From Cryobacterium ruanii (GTDB lineage: Bacteria; Actinomycetota; Actinomycetes; Actinomycetales; Microbacteriaceae): a stretch of 64,000 nucleotides of DNA. The stretch spans positions 1-64,000 of the forward strand of contig NZ_SOHK01000014.1 in assembly GCF_004404055.1 (NCBI RefSeq), in the 5' to 3' direction. The notes beneath the pieces were generated by a model. That model saw only the letters and a program-made list of their open reading frames with translations, was not told the DNA's origin and ran no database searches. Positions 25,116-34,484 of the stretch are shown here, one piece after another; positions within the stretch are counted from its first letter, which is position 1; the number at the start of each line of letters is the position of its first letter. A program made the position numbers and the translations under genes.

Positions 25116-28100
25116 ATGCATGACGACAGCGCACTCGTCGAGGCTCGGCTGAATCGGTTCGTTCGCGAACGGCTTCAGCCGGCGATCTATCGGGCAACCT
25201 CCCCACTCACGGTTACCGCCTGGATGGCGCCGGGGGAGCCGGTCTCGTTTGCCGAGGCGGTCTCGCATCCGTTCACGCCGTTCGAGGTGGGCGAGGCGTG
25301 GGGTCGACCGTGGGGGACCGTGTGGTTCCACCTCACCGGAATCGTGCCGCCGGGGTGGGGCGACGCCGCCGACACGCGCATCGAGGTCGTCATTGACCTG
25401 GGGTTTACGACCGCCGTGCCGGGGTTCCAGGCCGAGGGCACCGCATACAGTCCGGATGGTCGACTTATCAAGGGCGTGGAATCCTTGAACCGTACGGTCA
25501 GTGTTACCGGCAGCACCATCGACCTCTACGTTGAGGCCGCCGCCAACCCCAACATCGCCGCCGACTTCAGTTTCACTCCGACCCGATTGGGGGATATCGA
25601 CACCGCCGGGAGCGCGCCCATCTATTCGCTGCGGCAAGCGGATGTCGCCCAGCGCGACACACAGGCCTGGCAGCTCGTGCAAGACGTCTTCGCCCTGGAC
25701 GGCCTGCGCCTCGAGCTGCCGGCCGCGTCGCCGCGGCGGGCGAATATTTTGCGCGCCCTGGAACGTTGTCTCGATCTGCTCGACCCCGACGATGTGGGCG
25801 GTACCGCTGCGGCCGGCCGGGCCGAGCTGGCCGAGGTGCTCGCGAGCCCGGCCAATGCTAGTTCGCACCGGGTGCACGCGGTGGGACACGCGCACATTGA
25901 CAGCGCCTGGCTCTGGCCGGTGCGCGAGACCGTACGCAAGGTCGCCCGCACCTTCTCCAATGTGCTCGATTTGATCGACCGGCACCCTGATTTTGTGTTC
26001 GCGGCCTCGTCGGCGCAGCAATACGCCTGGCTGAAAGACCACTATCCGCAGCTGTTTGAGCGCGTGAAGCGCGCTGTCGCGGCCGGCAACTTCGTACCGG
26101 TCGGCGGTATGTGGGTCGAATCCGACACCAACATGCCCGGCGGGGAAGCGCTTGCCCGGCAGTTCCTGGCGGGCAAACAGTTCTTTATGCGCGAGTTCGG
26201 GGTGGAACCCCTCGAAGTGTGGCTGCCCGACTCGTTCGGCTACTCGGCGGCGCTGCCCCAGATCGTGCGAGCGGCCGGCAGCCGCTGGTTTCTCACCCAA
26301 AAGCTGTCCTGGAACGACACGAACCTGTTTCCCCACCACAGTTTTTTATGGGAAGGTCTCGACGGCAGCCGCGTCTTCACGCATTTTCCGCCGGTCGCCG
26401 ACTACAACGCGCAGCTCTCCGGCCTCGAACTGGCCCGGGCCGAACGGCTGTTCGCGGAGAAGGGTGTGGCGAACACCTCGCTCGTGCCGTTCGGCTGGGG
26501 CGACGGCGGCGGCGGGCCGACCGAGGAGATGATCGCCGCAGCCCACCGCACCCGGTCGCTCGAGGGATCGCCCACGGTCGAACTATCGAGCCCGCGGCGC
26601 TTCTTCGAGGCGGCGGAGGCGGAGTATGCGGCGCCGCCGGTCTGGTCTGGTGAGTTGTACCTGGAGTTTCATCGCGGCACGCTCACCTCGCAGGCCCACA
26701 CCAAGCAGGGCAACCGGCGCAGCGAGCACCTGCTGCGGGAGGCCGAATTGTGGGCCACGACGGCGTTCATCCGGGCAGGGACAGAATATCCACGCGCAGC
26801 CCTCGAAAACGCGTGGCAGACGGTGTTGCTGCAGCAATTCCACGACATACTTCCGGGGTCGTCGATCGCCTGGGTTCATCGGCAGGCCGAGCGCGAGTAT
26901 GCGCGGGTCGTGGGGGTGCTGGAGGGCGTGATCGAGGCATCCGTTCGTGCGCTGTGCGGGCCGGGCGACGCTGCCGTCGTGCTGAACGCGGGGCCGTATG
27001 CGAGCGCCGGCGTGCCCGCGCTCGGCGGCAGTGTGCACGCCGACGCCACCCCGGCCGATGCAACGCCCACGGAGGTGACGATTTCCCGCACGCCCGAGGG
27101 CTGGGTGCTCGCCAACCGGCACGTGGTCGTGACGATCGACATGGACGGACTTTTCACGTCGGTTTACGACCGTCAGCACAACCGCGAGGTGGTGCCCATC
27201 GGAGCTCGCGCCAACCTGCTGACGCTGCACCGGGACACCCCCACCGAGTGGGATGCCTGGGATATCGACACCCCGCACGCGCGCCTGTTCGAGGCGCTCA
27301 CCGATGCCGATTCGGTTGAGAAGCTCGAACAGCTTCCGGTCGGTCGGGTCGGTGTGCGCGTCATCCGGCGGTTTGGGGCTTCCTCGCTCACCGAAGAGGT
27401 GACGCTCGCGGACGATTCGACCGCCATCGACCTCACGTTCACGATCGACTGGCACGAGCGGCAGAAGCTGCTGCGGCTGAACTTCGCGCTCGACGTCAAG
27501 GCCGATCAGGCAGCCTCCGAGATTCAGTTCGGTCATATTTTCCGCCCAACGCATGCGAACACCTCCTGGGATGCTGCCCGCTTCGAGACTGTCGCCCACC
27601 GCTGGGTGCACGTCGGTGAGCCCGGCTTCGGCGTGGCGGTCGCCAACGATTCCACCTACGGCCACACCATCATGCGCACCGTCTTCTCTGCTTCAAAAAC
27701 GGATGCTGCACCCCGCGCCGGCACCACAGTGTCGCTGTCCCTGCTGCGCGCCCCGCTCTATCCCGATCCGAGTGCCGACCAAGGCCGCCATGAACTGCGG
27801 CTGACCGTGCGTGTGGGAGCGAATATTCCCGATGCGATATCTGAGGGCTATCGGCTGAACCTGCGGCTGCGCACGCTGACCGGCATGGGCGCAACGCCGA
27901 TCGAGCCGCTAGTCACAGCCAACAATCCCGCCGTCGTCATCGAGGCGGTCAAGCTGGCCGAAGACGGCAGCGGAGACGTGATTGTGCGGGTCTACGAGGC
28001 GCACGGAACCCGGGTCCACGCCCGGGTCATCCGCTCGTTCAGCGCCGTCGAGGCGTACGAGACCGACCTGCTCGAACGCCGCGTCGCCCCGGCCGCTCTG

Positions 28101-28178
28101 ATCGCAACGGAAGACGCCGCCCTGACGCTGGAATTGCGCCCGTTCCAGCTGCTGACTCTGCGCTATCGGCTCACGTGA
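25116..28178 (+). CDS. Alpha-mannosidase, glycoside hydrolase family 38
   Basis: A 1020-residue GH38 enzyme that removes alpha-mannosyl residues, by retention and with zinc. The zinc-binding H-x-D is His260/Asp262 (HAHIDSAWLW), the catalytic nucleophile is Asp372 in VWLPDSFGYSAALPQI, and DTNMPGGEALARQFLAGKQF and the C-terminal GH38 beta-domain regions follow. There is no signal peptide, so it acts in the cytoplasm on imported mannosides, as expected from the adjacent ABC importer (gap 7 nt to the second permease). It is the last gene of the ROK-ABC-mannosidase cluster. Confidence 0.95.
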   Translation: MHDDSALVEARLNRFVRERLQPAIYRATSPLTVTAWMAPGEPVSFAEAVSHPFTPFEVGEAWGRPWGTVWFHLTGIVPPGWGDAADTRIEVVIDLGFTTAVPGFQAEGTAYSPDGRLIKGVESLNRTVSVTGSTIDLYVEAAANPNIAADFSFTPTRLGDIDTAGSAPIYSLRQADVAQRDTQAWQLVQDVFALDGLRLELPAASPRRANILRALERCLDLLDPDDVGGTAAAGRAELAEVLASPANASSHRVHAVGHAHIDSAWLWPVRETVRKVARTFSNVLDLIDRHPDFVFAASSAQQYAWLKDHYPQLFERVKRAVAAGNFVPVGGMWVESDTNMPGGEALARQFLAGKQFFMREFGVEPLEVWLPDSFGYSAALPQIVRAAGSRWFLTQKLSWNDTNLFPHHSFLWEGLDGSRVFTHFPPVADYNAQLSGLELARAERLFAEKGVANTSLVPFGWGDGGGGPTEEMIAAAHRTRSLEGSPTVELSSPRRFFEAAEAEYAAPPVWSGELYLEFHRGTLTSQAHTKQGNRRSEHLLREAELWATTAFIRAGTEYPRAALENAWQTVLLQQFHDILPGSSIAWVHRQAEREYARVVGVLEGVIEASVRALCGPGDAAVVLNAGPYASAGVPALGGSVHADATPADATPTEVTISRTPEGWVLANRHVVVTIDMDGLFTSVYDRQHNREVVPIGARANLLTLHRDTPTEWDAWDIDTPHARLFEALTDADSVEKLEQLPVGRVGVRVIRRFGASSLTEEVTLADDSTAIDLTFTIDWHERQKLLRLNFALDVKADQAASEIQFGHIFRPTHANTSWDAARFETVAHRWVHVGEPGFGVAVANDSTYGHTIMRTVFSASKTDAAPRAGTTVSLSLLRAPLYPDPSADQGRHELRLTVRVGANIPDAISEGYRLNLRLRTLTGMGATPIEPLVTANNPAVVIEAVKLAEDGSGDVIVRVYEAHGTRVHARVIRSFSAVEAYETDLLERRVAPAALIATEDAALTLELRPFQLLTLRYRLT

Positions 28179-28268
28179 CGCCGGTATATTTTTTCGACAC
28201 GCCGTAACCCCATGGAGATCGACACGACGTGTCGCATTTCTCCCGGTATCACGTACCGGCGCAGCGGT
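28179..28268. other. Convergent intergenic region between GH38 and ABC exporter genes
   Basis: A T6 run at about 28189-28194 follows the mannosidase stop without a clear stem before it; CGACAC-gac-GTGTCG (about 28220-28234) forms a small perfect hairpin that could terminate either strand. Nothing else is seen. Confidence 0.4.
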
Positions 28269-30227
28269 TTAGACCAACAGCTGGTGTTTGGCCAGGTCGC
28301 GATAGAGGGGGGTCGAGACGACGAGCTCGGAGTGCGTGCCCACGCCGACGACCTGCCCGTGGTCGAGCACCACGATCTGGTCGCTATCGACCACGGTCGA
28401 CAGGCGGTGCGCGATCACGATGAGGGTGCGGTCGGCCGCGACGGCGTCGATGGCCTCGCGCATCATCTGCTCATTCTTGCCGTCGAGGCTCGACGTCGAC
28501 TCGTCGAGCAACAGAATCGGCGGCGCCGCGAGTAGCGCCCGCGCGATCGCGAGCCGTTGGCGTTCACCACCAGACAGCTTCACGCCCGACTCGCCGACCG
28601 CGGCTCCCAGGCCGGCCGGGTCACGGTCAAGCACCTCGCCGAGATTGACCGCGTGCAGCACGGCGATGCACTCGTCGTCGGTGGCGTCGGGGGTCGCAAG
28701 GGTGAGGTTGTCGCGCAGCGACCCGGCGAGCACGGGGGCGTCCTGCTCGACATAGCCGATCTGGGCGCGTAGCGCGGTGCGATCCAGCGAGCGGATGTCC
28801 AGCCCGCCGAGCCGCACGGTGCCCGCCGAGACATCGTAAAACCGTTCGATCAGGGCCAGGATCGTGCTTTTTCCGGCACCGCTCGGCCCGACGAGCGCCG
28901 TGCGCAGCCCGCGCGGAGCGCTGAACGAGACGCCCGTGAGGACCGGGCGATGCTCCGTGGGGGCGGGTGAGTCTGCGGCGTCTGCGGTCGGCTCGGCAGC
29001 ATCCGTTGGTACAGCATCCGTTGGTACAGCATCTGCCTCGGCGTCGACCTCGACCGGCGCGGCGGCATAGCCGAAGTGCACGTTCTCGAAGCTGATCGCG
29101 GGGGACTCGGGGTTGACCTTCTCGTTGGCGGCGCCGACGGTCATGGCGAGTGGGGCGATCTCGCGGTCGAACTGGTCCTCGGCGGGCAGATCGATGATCT
29201 CCTGGATGCGGCCGAGCGCACCGAGCGCCGAGTTGACCGAGGTGATCGCGCCGAAGAACTGGCCGAGCGGCATGATCATCATGAATAGAAAGAGGATGAA
29301 CGCCACCAGGTCGGCGATGGTGATGGCGTCGCTCGCGACGCGAAAGCCGCCGACGCCGAGCACCACGAGGAACGACACCTGCAGGGCGATGCCGGCGATC
29401 GGCACGACGAGGGCGCTGATCTTGGCTACCTGAATGCCCATGCGCCAGGCGCCGCGGGCGTCTTCTTCGATCACGGCGACCTCGCGTTCGGTCGCGTTCG
29501 AGGCGCGCACCGTGCGAATGGCGCTGATGGCACGCTCGACGCTGGCCGCGAGGTCACCTACCTTGACCTGGGCCGCCGTGCTGGCGGTGCGTATTCGCCG
29601 CGACAGCAGGATGACGGTGACCACCGACACCGCGATCACGAGTACGGTCAGGCCGAGCAGCACCGGGTCGATGATGAGCATCGCCACGAGCGCGCCGATG
29701 AAGGTGAGCGACCCGCCGATCGCTTCAACCAGGCCCTGGGTGAGAACCGCGCGCAGCAGGGTTGTGTCGCTGCCGACGCGGGAGACGAGGTCGCCGGTGC
29801 GGCGTGCGTCGAACTCGCTGATCGGCAGGCGCAGCAGGCGTCCGACCAGTTTGCGGCGGCTGGAAAGTACGACGCCCTCGCCGGTGCGCTGCAGCAGGTA
29901 GTGCTGGTATCCGCTGATCAGGCCCGAAATTACGACGAGCGCGATGAGCACACCGACGAGGGACCCGAGCGGATCGCCGGCCTGCACGATCGTGATGACC
30001 TGGCTCACGAGCAGCGGCTGGGCCAGGCTCGCGGCGGCGCCGAGCACGCTCAACACGATGACGACACTCAGCACCTTCTTGTGCTCGAACAGGTAGGGCA
30101 GAAGCTGGCTGAATTTTGCGCGTGGCCCGGCGGGTGTGGGGCGGCCACGTCGGCCGCGGGGAGGTTTCACAGCGGTCGGCCTAGCGGGTGAAGCAGGAGT
30201 TTCAGGCATACGGGTAGCGGTAGTCAC
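28269..30227 (-). CDS. ABC transporter, fused permease/ATPase (multidrug/lipid exporter type)
   Basis: A 652-residue half-transporter: a six-helix exporter membrane domain (about 45-340) followed by a nucleotide-binding domain (about 380-650) with Walker A GPSGAGKST, signature LSGGERQRLA, Walker B ILLLDESTSSLD and the H-loop IVIAHRLS. It would work as a homodimer; the substrate is unknown. Odd: about 30 extra residues rich in Ala, Asp, Pro and Thr (VPTDAVPTDA repeats) sit inside the nucleotide-binding domain, before Walker A, and are encoded by 15-bp tandem repeats (28997-29031). The GTG start at 30227 is supported by a leaderless promoter (TAAGAT-N6-GTG). Confidence 0.92.
   Translation of the reverse strand: MTTATRMPETPASPARPTAVKPPRGRRGRPTPAGPRAKFSQLLPYLFEHKKVLSVVIVLSVLGAAASLAQPLLVSQVITIVQAGDPLGSLVGVLIALVVISGLISGYQHYLLQRTGEGVVLSSRRKLVGRLLRLPISEFDARRTGDLVSRVGSDTTLLRAVLTQGLVEAIGGSLTFIGALVAMLIIDPVLLGLTVLVIAVSVVTVILLSRRIRTASTAAQVKVGDLAASVERAISAIRTVRASNATEREVAVIEEDARGAWRMGIQVAKISALVVPIAGIALQVSFLVVLGVGGFRVASDAITIADLVAFILFLFMMIMPLGQFFGAITSVNSALGALGRIQEIIDLPAEDQFDREIAPLAMTVGAANEKVNPESPAISFENVHFGYAAAPVEVDAEADAVPTDAVPTDAAEPTADAADSPAPTEHRPVLTGVSFSAPRGLRTALVGPSGAGKSTILALIERFYDVSAGTVRLGGLDIRSLDRTALRAQIGYVEQDAPVLAGSLRDNLTLATPDATDDECIAVLHAVNLGEVLDRDPAGLGAAVGESGVKLSGGERQRLAIARALLAAPPILLLDESTSSLDGKNEQMMREAIDAVAADRTLIVIAHRLSTVVDSDQIVVLDHGQVVGVGTHSELVVSTPLYRDLAKHQLLV
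28997..29031 (-). repeat. 15-bp tandem repeat inside the ABC exporter gene
   Basis: CAGCATCCGTTGGTA occurs at 28997-29011 and 29012-29026, followed by a partial third unit. On the coding strand each unit gives V-P-T-D-A. Each full unit contains one copy of the over-represented 7-mer GCATCCG. Confidence 0.9.
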
Positions 30228-30239
30228 TCGTAGATCTTA
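30228..30239 (-). promoter_or_regulatory. Leaderless promoter -10 (TAAGAT-N6-GTG) for the ABC exporter
   Basis: On the minus strand TAAGAT (30239-30234), CTACGA, then GTG 30227. This decides the GTG start over the ATG six codons downstream. Confidence 0.6.
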
Positions 30240-30296
30240 ACCTCCATCGCTGCGAACAATCCCCAATGTCGTCCCTGCGGTCTACAGTGGGGAACT

Positions 30297-31223
30297 GTGC
30301 CAGAGCCTGTTATCGTCACCCGGAATCTCGTCAAGAACTACCGAAATTTCGTCGCCGTTGACGGCCTCAGCTTCGAGGTGGCGCCGGGGGAGTCGTTTGG
30401 GTTGCTCGGCCCCAACGGCGCGGGAAAGTCCACGACGATGCGCATGATCGGCGCGGTCTCCACCCGCACGAGCGGCGACCTCGCGGTGCTCGGCCTCGAC
30501 CCCAACACGTACGGCCCCGAGGTTCGGGCGCAGCTCGGCGTCGTTCCGCAGGAGAACAACCTCGACCTGGAACTGAAGGTGCGGGAGAACCTACTGGTCT
30601 ACGGTCGGTACTTCGGACTGCCGCGCGCCCGAGTGGCCAGCCGCGCCGACGAACTGCTCGAGTTCGCCCAGCTCGCCGACAAGGCCTCGGCCAAGGTCGA
30701 CGACCTCTCCGGTGGAATGAAACGCCGCCTCACCATCGCCCGGGCCCTCATCAACGAGCCGCGCATCCTGCTGCTCGACGAACCGACAACCGGCCTCGAT
30801 CCGCAGGCGCGCCACATTCTCTGGGACCGCCTGTTTCGCCTGAAGGAGCAAGGCACGACCCTGCTTCTCACCACCCACTACATGGACGAAGCGGAACAGC
30901 TCTGCGACCGCCTTATCGTCGTCGACCAGGGGCGCATCATGGCCGAGGGTTCCCCGGCTGATCTCATTCGTCGCTATTCCTCGCGCGAAGTGCTCGAGGT
31001 GCGCTTCGGCTCCACCCAGAACGCTGAGGTCGCCGGCCGCATCGAGGGGTTCGGCGAGCGGGTCGACGTGCTGCCCGACCGCATCCTGGTCTACAGCGAC
31101 AGCGGTGAGAAAGAATTAGAGCGGATGACCGCAGCCGGCCTCCGCCCGATCACCAGCCTCGTGCGCCGCTCCAGCCTCGAAGACGTGTTCCTGCGGCTTA
31201 CCGGCAGAAACCTGATCGAATGA
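30297..31223 (+). CDS. ABC transporter ATPase (DrrA/NodI type)
   Basis: A 308-residue ATPase with Walker A GPNGAGKSTT, signature LSGGMKRRLTIARAL, Walker B ILLLDEPTTGLD and a C-terminal regulatory extension of the NodI/DrrA group (about 235-308). The GTG start at 30297 follows TACAGT by 8 nt, so the transcript may be leaderless or have a very short leader. The 3' end overlaps the first permease by 4 nt. With the two permeases it forms a complete ABC-2 system for export of an unknown substrate (drug, glycan or lipid). Confidence 0.92.
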   Translation: MPEPVIVTRNLVKNYRNFVAVDGLSFEVAPGESFGLLGPNGAGKSTTMRMIGAVSTRTSGDLAVLGLDPNTYGPEVRAQLGVVPQENNLDLELKVRENLLVYGRYFGLPRARVASRADELLEFAQLADKASAKVDDLSGGMKRRLTIARALINEPRILLLDEPTTGLDPQARHILWDRLFRLKEQGTTLLLTTHYMDEAEQLCDRLIVVDQGRIMAEGSPADLIRRYSSREVLEVRFGSTQNAEVAGRIEGFGERVDVLPDRILVYSDSGEKELERMTAAGLRPITSLVRRSSLEDVFLRLTGRNLIE

Positions 31224-32071
31224 GTGACGTGAGCGACAGCATCCGCTCGCAGGCGCTGACGGCGGCCGTCGCGCAGGCTGAGCGCACCCGGCGCTTTGGC
31301 AGTTGGTACGTGGCCGAGCACCGGTTTCGGATCATGCGGTCGTACGCCCAGACCGTGCTGTTCACCGCGATCGGCAGCCCGCTGGTCTACCTCTATGCGA
31401 TGGGGGTGGGGCTGGCCAGCCTGGTTGACGGCAACCTCGGTGCCAACGCCGTCAACGGGGTGGGCTACCTCGCGTTTCTGGCCCCGGCGCTGCTGGCGAG
31501 TAGCGCGATCGCGGTCGCGTCCGAGGAATTCACCTACCCGGTCATCCTCGGCTTCAAGTGGAATCCGACGTTCTTCGGCATGAATGCGAGCTCGATCCAA
31601 CCCGGCCAGATCATCAACGGCATCGTTATCTCGGTCGCGGCGCGCATGCTGCTGACCTGCGCCATTTTCTACGTCTTTATGCTGGTCTTCGGTGCGGTAC
31701 CGGGCCCGCTCGGGTTCATCTCGGTGCTGGTGGCGCTGCTCACCGGCCTGGCTTTCGGTGCCCTAGTGATGGCCTACACGGCCACCCTCAAAGACGACAC
31801 CGGCCAACTCGCCATGGTGCAGCGCTTCGTGATCCTGCCGATGACCTTGTTCTCCGGCACGTTCTTTCCACTCGACGTGCTGCCGCCGTACCTGCAGTGG
31901 ATCGGCTGGATCTCGCCGCTCTGGCACGGCACCGAACTGTCCCGGGTCTTCGCCTATGGCTTGTCGGAGCCGATCTGGCTGAGCGTCGTGCACGCGGTGT
32001 ACCTGACGGTGCTGTTGGTGATCGGCTGGATTTGGGCTCGCCGCCTGACCGTCAGGAGATTGAACAAATGA
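31220..32071 (+). CDS. ABC-2 type permease (NodJ/DrrB-like) 1
   Basis: A 283-residue membrane protein with six predicted helices of the ABC-2 fold. Motifs include YLYAMGVGLASLV near the first helices, YLAFLAPALLASSAIAVA, and the family's ILPMTLFSGTFFPLDVLP with PLWHGTELSR. The start overlaps the ATPase stop (ATGA) and the stop overlaps the second permease (ATGA), so the three genes are tightly coupled. Confidence 0.9.
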   Translation: MSDVSDSIRSQALTAAVAQAERTRRFGSWYVAEHRFRIMRSYAQTVLFTAIGSPLVYLYAMGVGLASLVDGNLGANAVNGVGYLAFLAPALLASSAIAVASEEFTYPVILGFKWNPTFFGMNASSIQPGQIINGIVISVAARMLLTCAIFYVFMLVFGAVPGPLGFISVLVALLTGLAFGALVMAYTATLKDDTGQLAMVQRFVILPMTLFSGTFFPLDVLPPYLQWIGWISPLWHGTELSRVFAYGLSEPIWLSVVHAVYLTVLLVIGWIWARRLTVRRLNK

Positions 32072-32907
32072 CCGGGCCGCAGCTGTCCCCGTCGACGATC
32101 GCGGCATCCGCTCGCCCGCCGCGCCCGTTCGGAAGCCTGTATGCCGGCAATGCGCGCAGTGTGATGGCGCGCGGCTGGCGGGCGACCCGCAGCACCAACG
32201 CGCTCGTCGTGCTCAGCGGAATCGTCGAGCCCATCTTCTACCTGCTGTCGATGGGCCTCGGCCTCGGGGCCCTGATCGGCCAGGTGCAGACCGAAGACGG
32301 CCAGACCGTGACCTATGCGGCGTTCATCGCACCCGCCCTGCTCGCCGTCGCCGCGATGAACGGTGCCATCTACGATTCGACCTGGAATGTGTTCTTCAAG
32401 ATGCAGTTCGCCAAGCTCTACGAGGGCATGCTGGCGACCTCGCTCGGCCCGCTCGACGTAGCGCTCGGCGAGATCTCGCTCGCCCTGGCACGCGGACTGC
32501 TCTATGCGACCGGCTTTTTGCTCGTCATGCAGGCGTTGGGGCTCAACCTGTCGTGGTGGGCTCTGCTCGCCCTGCCGGCGGTGTTGCTCATCGCGTTCGG
32601 TTTCGCGAGCGTCGGCATGGCGGTCACGAGCTATATGAAGACGTTCCAGCAGATGGACTGGATCAACTTCGTGCTGCTGCCGATGTTTCTGTTCTCGGCC
32701 ACGTTCTATCCGCTCAGCGTCTACCCGCCGGGCATCCAGTACGTGATCCAGGCCTTGCCGCTCTGGCACGGCGTTGAACTGGTGCGCGCCCTGACCACGG
32801 GGCAGGTCGACCCGGGGCTGCTGTGGCACGTGCTCTACTACGCGGTGATGATCGTGGTCGGCTTGGCTGCGACAACGCGCCGTCTGCGCGCACTCTTCCT
32901 CAACTAG
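32068..32907 (+). CDS. ABC-2 type permease (NodJ/DrrB-like) 2
   Basis: A 279-residue paralogue of the preceding permease, with matching landmarks: YLLSMGLGLGALI, YAAFIAPALLAVAAMNGA, LLPMFLFSATFYPLSVYP and PLWHGVELVRA. Two different permeases suggest a heterodimeric channel powered by the ATPase at 30297. ATG 32068 is chosen over the long upstream extension because it overlaps the previous stop in ATGA style. Confidence 0.9.
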   Translation: MTGPQLSPSTIAASARPPRPFGSLYAGNARSVMARGWRATRSTNALVVLSGIVEPIFYLLSMGLGLGALIGQVQTEDGQTVTYAAFIAPALLAVAAMNGAIYDSTWNVFFKMQFAKLYEGMLATSLGPLDVALGEISLALARGLLYATGFLLVMQALGLNLSWWALLALPAVLLIAFGFASVGMAVTSYMKTFQQMDWINFVLLPMFLFSATFYPLSVYPPGIQYVIQALPLWHGVELVRALTTGQVDPGLLWHVLYYAVMIVVGLAATTRRLRALFLN

Positions 32908-32919
32908 CACGCGAAAACG

Positions 32920-32960
32920 GGTGAACGGTTGCCACGACCGATTCGAAGCAGCCATTCACC
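32920..32960. terminator. Candidate bidirectional terminator between convergent permease and MHS symporter genes
   Basis: GGTGAACGG (32920-32928) and CCATTCACC (32952-32960) pair with one mismatch around a 23-nt loop, midway between two convergent genes. There is no T-run, so it is tentative; it could also be a short dispersed palindrome. Confidence 0.35.
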
Positions 32961-32978
32961 ACTCTCGCGATCAAGCAG

Positions 32979-34331
32979 TTAGCGGTGCAGGTCGAGGTCT
33001 TTGGTTTCGCGGCTCAGGACCAGGGCGACCAGGGTGATGGCGCCCATGATCGAGAGGTAGATGCCGACCCAGAACGGGCTTCCCCCGCCGACCGTCCAGA
33101 GCCAGACGGCAATGAACGGGGCCACGGCAGCGCCCAGAATCGAGCTGACGTTGTAGGCGAAGGCCGAGCCGGTGTAGCGCACGCTGGTCGGGAACAGCTC
33201 GGGCAGCAGTGCGCCCATCGGTCCGAAGGTCATACCCATGAGCGAGAAGCCGACGATGAGGAACAGCATCACGCCCGGGAATCCAGCGCCGAGCAGAGGC
33301 ACGAAGAGGAAACCGAACACGATGATGAACAGTGTCACGATGATGAGCGTCTTGCGACGTCCATGCTTGTCGGCCCACGGGCCCGAGGCGAGGGTGAAGA
33401 TTCCGAAGAACACCACTCCGGCAATCATCATGAGAATGAAGGTGTTGTAGGTGAAACCGAGTCCGGGCAACGGGGCATCCGTTGCGGCGCGACCGTAGCT
33501 GAGCGTGAACGTGGTCATCAGGTAGAACAGAACGTAGGTCGCGAGCATGATGAACGTGCCGAGGATGAGTTCACGCCAGTTTGACTTGAACACCGCCGCG
33601 AGCGGCAGCTTCTCGACCCGGTCGGCCTTGACGACCTTGGTGAAGACATCGCTTTCGACCAGGCGCAGCCGCACCCAGAGTCCGACGATGACCATCACGG
33701 CCGAGAACAGAAACGGGATGCGCCAGGCCCACTCGAGAAAGGCCTCGGACGGGCGGGTCGGGTCGGTTGACGGCAGCGCGAGGGCGAGGCCAAGGAACAG
33801 CCCGTTGGCAATGATGAAGCCGAGCGGGGCGCCGACCTGCGGGAAGGTGCCGTACCAGGCTCGTTTGCCGACCGGGGCGTTCTCGGTGGCGACGAGGGCC
33901 GCGCCACTCCACTCGCCGCCGAGGGCGAAGCCCTGGGCGAGGCGCAGGATGACGAGCATCAGCGGTGCCCACCAGCCGATCATGGCGTAGGTCGGAAGCA
34001 GGCCGATCAGGAAGGTCGCGATTCCCATCGTGAGCAGCGCTCCGACCAGGGTGGCTTTGCGGCCCTTGCGGTCACCGAAGTGGCCGAAGAACAGTGCGCC
34101 GATCGGGCGGGCGACCATGGCGGCGCCGAAGACGGCGAAGGAGGCGAGCAGCGCGGTGGTTTCGTTGCCGGTGGGAAAGAACAGGTGCGGGAAGACCAGG
34201 ACCGCGGCCGTCGCGTAGACGTAGAAGTCGTAGAACTCGATGGTCGTGCCGATGAGGCTCGCCATGATGACGCGGCTCTTTGGGTTGAGAGGTGTCGTCG
34301 GCGTCGAAACTGATGCTGTGCTTGTGGACAT
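32979..34331 (-). CDS. MFS transporter, metabolite:H+ symporter (MHS) family
   Basis: A 450-residue major-facilitator protein with 12 predicted helices. It has the MHS hallmarks: TTIEFYDFYVYATAA in helix 1, the loop motif GHFGDRKGRKATLVGAL, RLAQGFALGGEWSGAALVATENAP, and GPMGALLPELFPTSVRYTGS late in the protein. MHS members (ProP, ShiA, KgtP) import small carboxylates, betaines or shikimate; the substrate here is not evident and no catabolic gene is adjacent. The start at ATG 34331 has only a distant GGAGCG. The gene is convergent with the ABC-2 operon. Confidence 0.92.
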   Translation of the reverse strand: MSTSTASVSTPTTPLNPKSRVIMASLIGTTIEFYDFYVYATAAVLVFPHLFFPTGNETTALLASFAVFGAAMVARPIGALFFGHFGDRKGRKATLVGALLTMGIATFLIGLLPTYAMIGWWAPLMLVILRLAQGFALGGEWSGAALVATENAPVGKRAWYGTFPQVGAPLGFIIANGLFLGLALALPSTDPTRPSEAFLEWAWRIPFLFSAVMVIVGLWVRLRLVESDVFTKVVKADRVEKLPLAAVFKSNWRELILGTFIMLATYVLFYLMTTFTLSYGRAATDAPLPGLGFTYNTFILMMIAGVVFFGIFTLASGPWADKHGRRKTLIIVTLFIIVFGFLFVPLLGAGFPGVMLFLIVGFSLMGMTFGPMGALLPELFPTSVRYTGSAFAYNVSSILGAAVAPFIAVWLWTVGGGSPFWVGIYLSIMGAITLVALVLSRETKDLDLHR

Positions 34332-34484
34332 GAGGGTGGAACGCTCCGAAAGGATGGCTGAGCGCCAACGAAACCCGCAAGTCGATCTGACTTCCCGCGG
34401 AAGCGTTCACGCACGAATGATGGTGTGGCCGTGTGTAGAGGTCACACAGCACCCTACCCCCGGGGCCATCTCCTGCTAAATCAG
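34332..34484. other. Intergenic region upstream of the MHS symporter
   Basis: 153 bp between the symporter start and the 3' end of the small membrane protein gene. It must hold the symporter promoter and the terminator of the riboflavin-side transcript, but no convincing -10/-35 pair or hairpin stands out. Confidence 0.35.
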
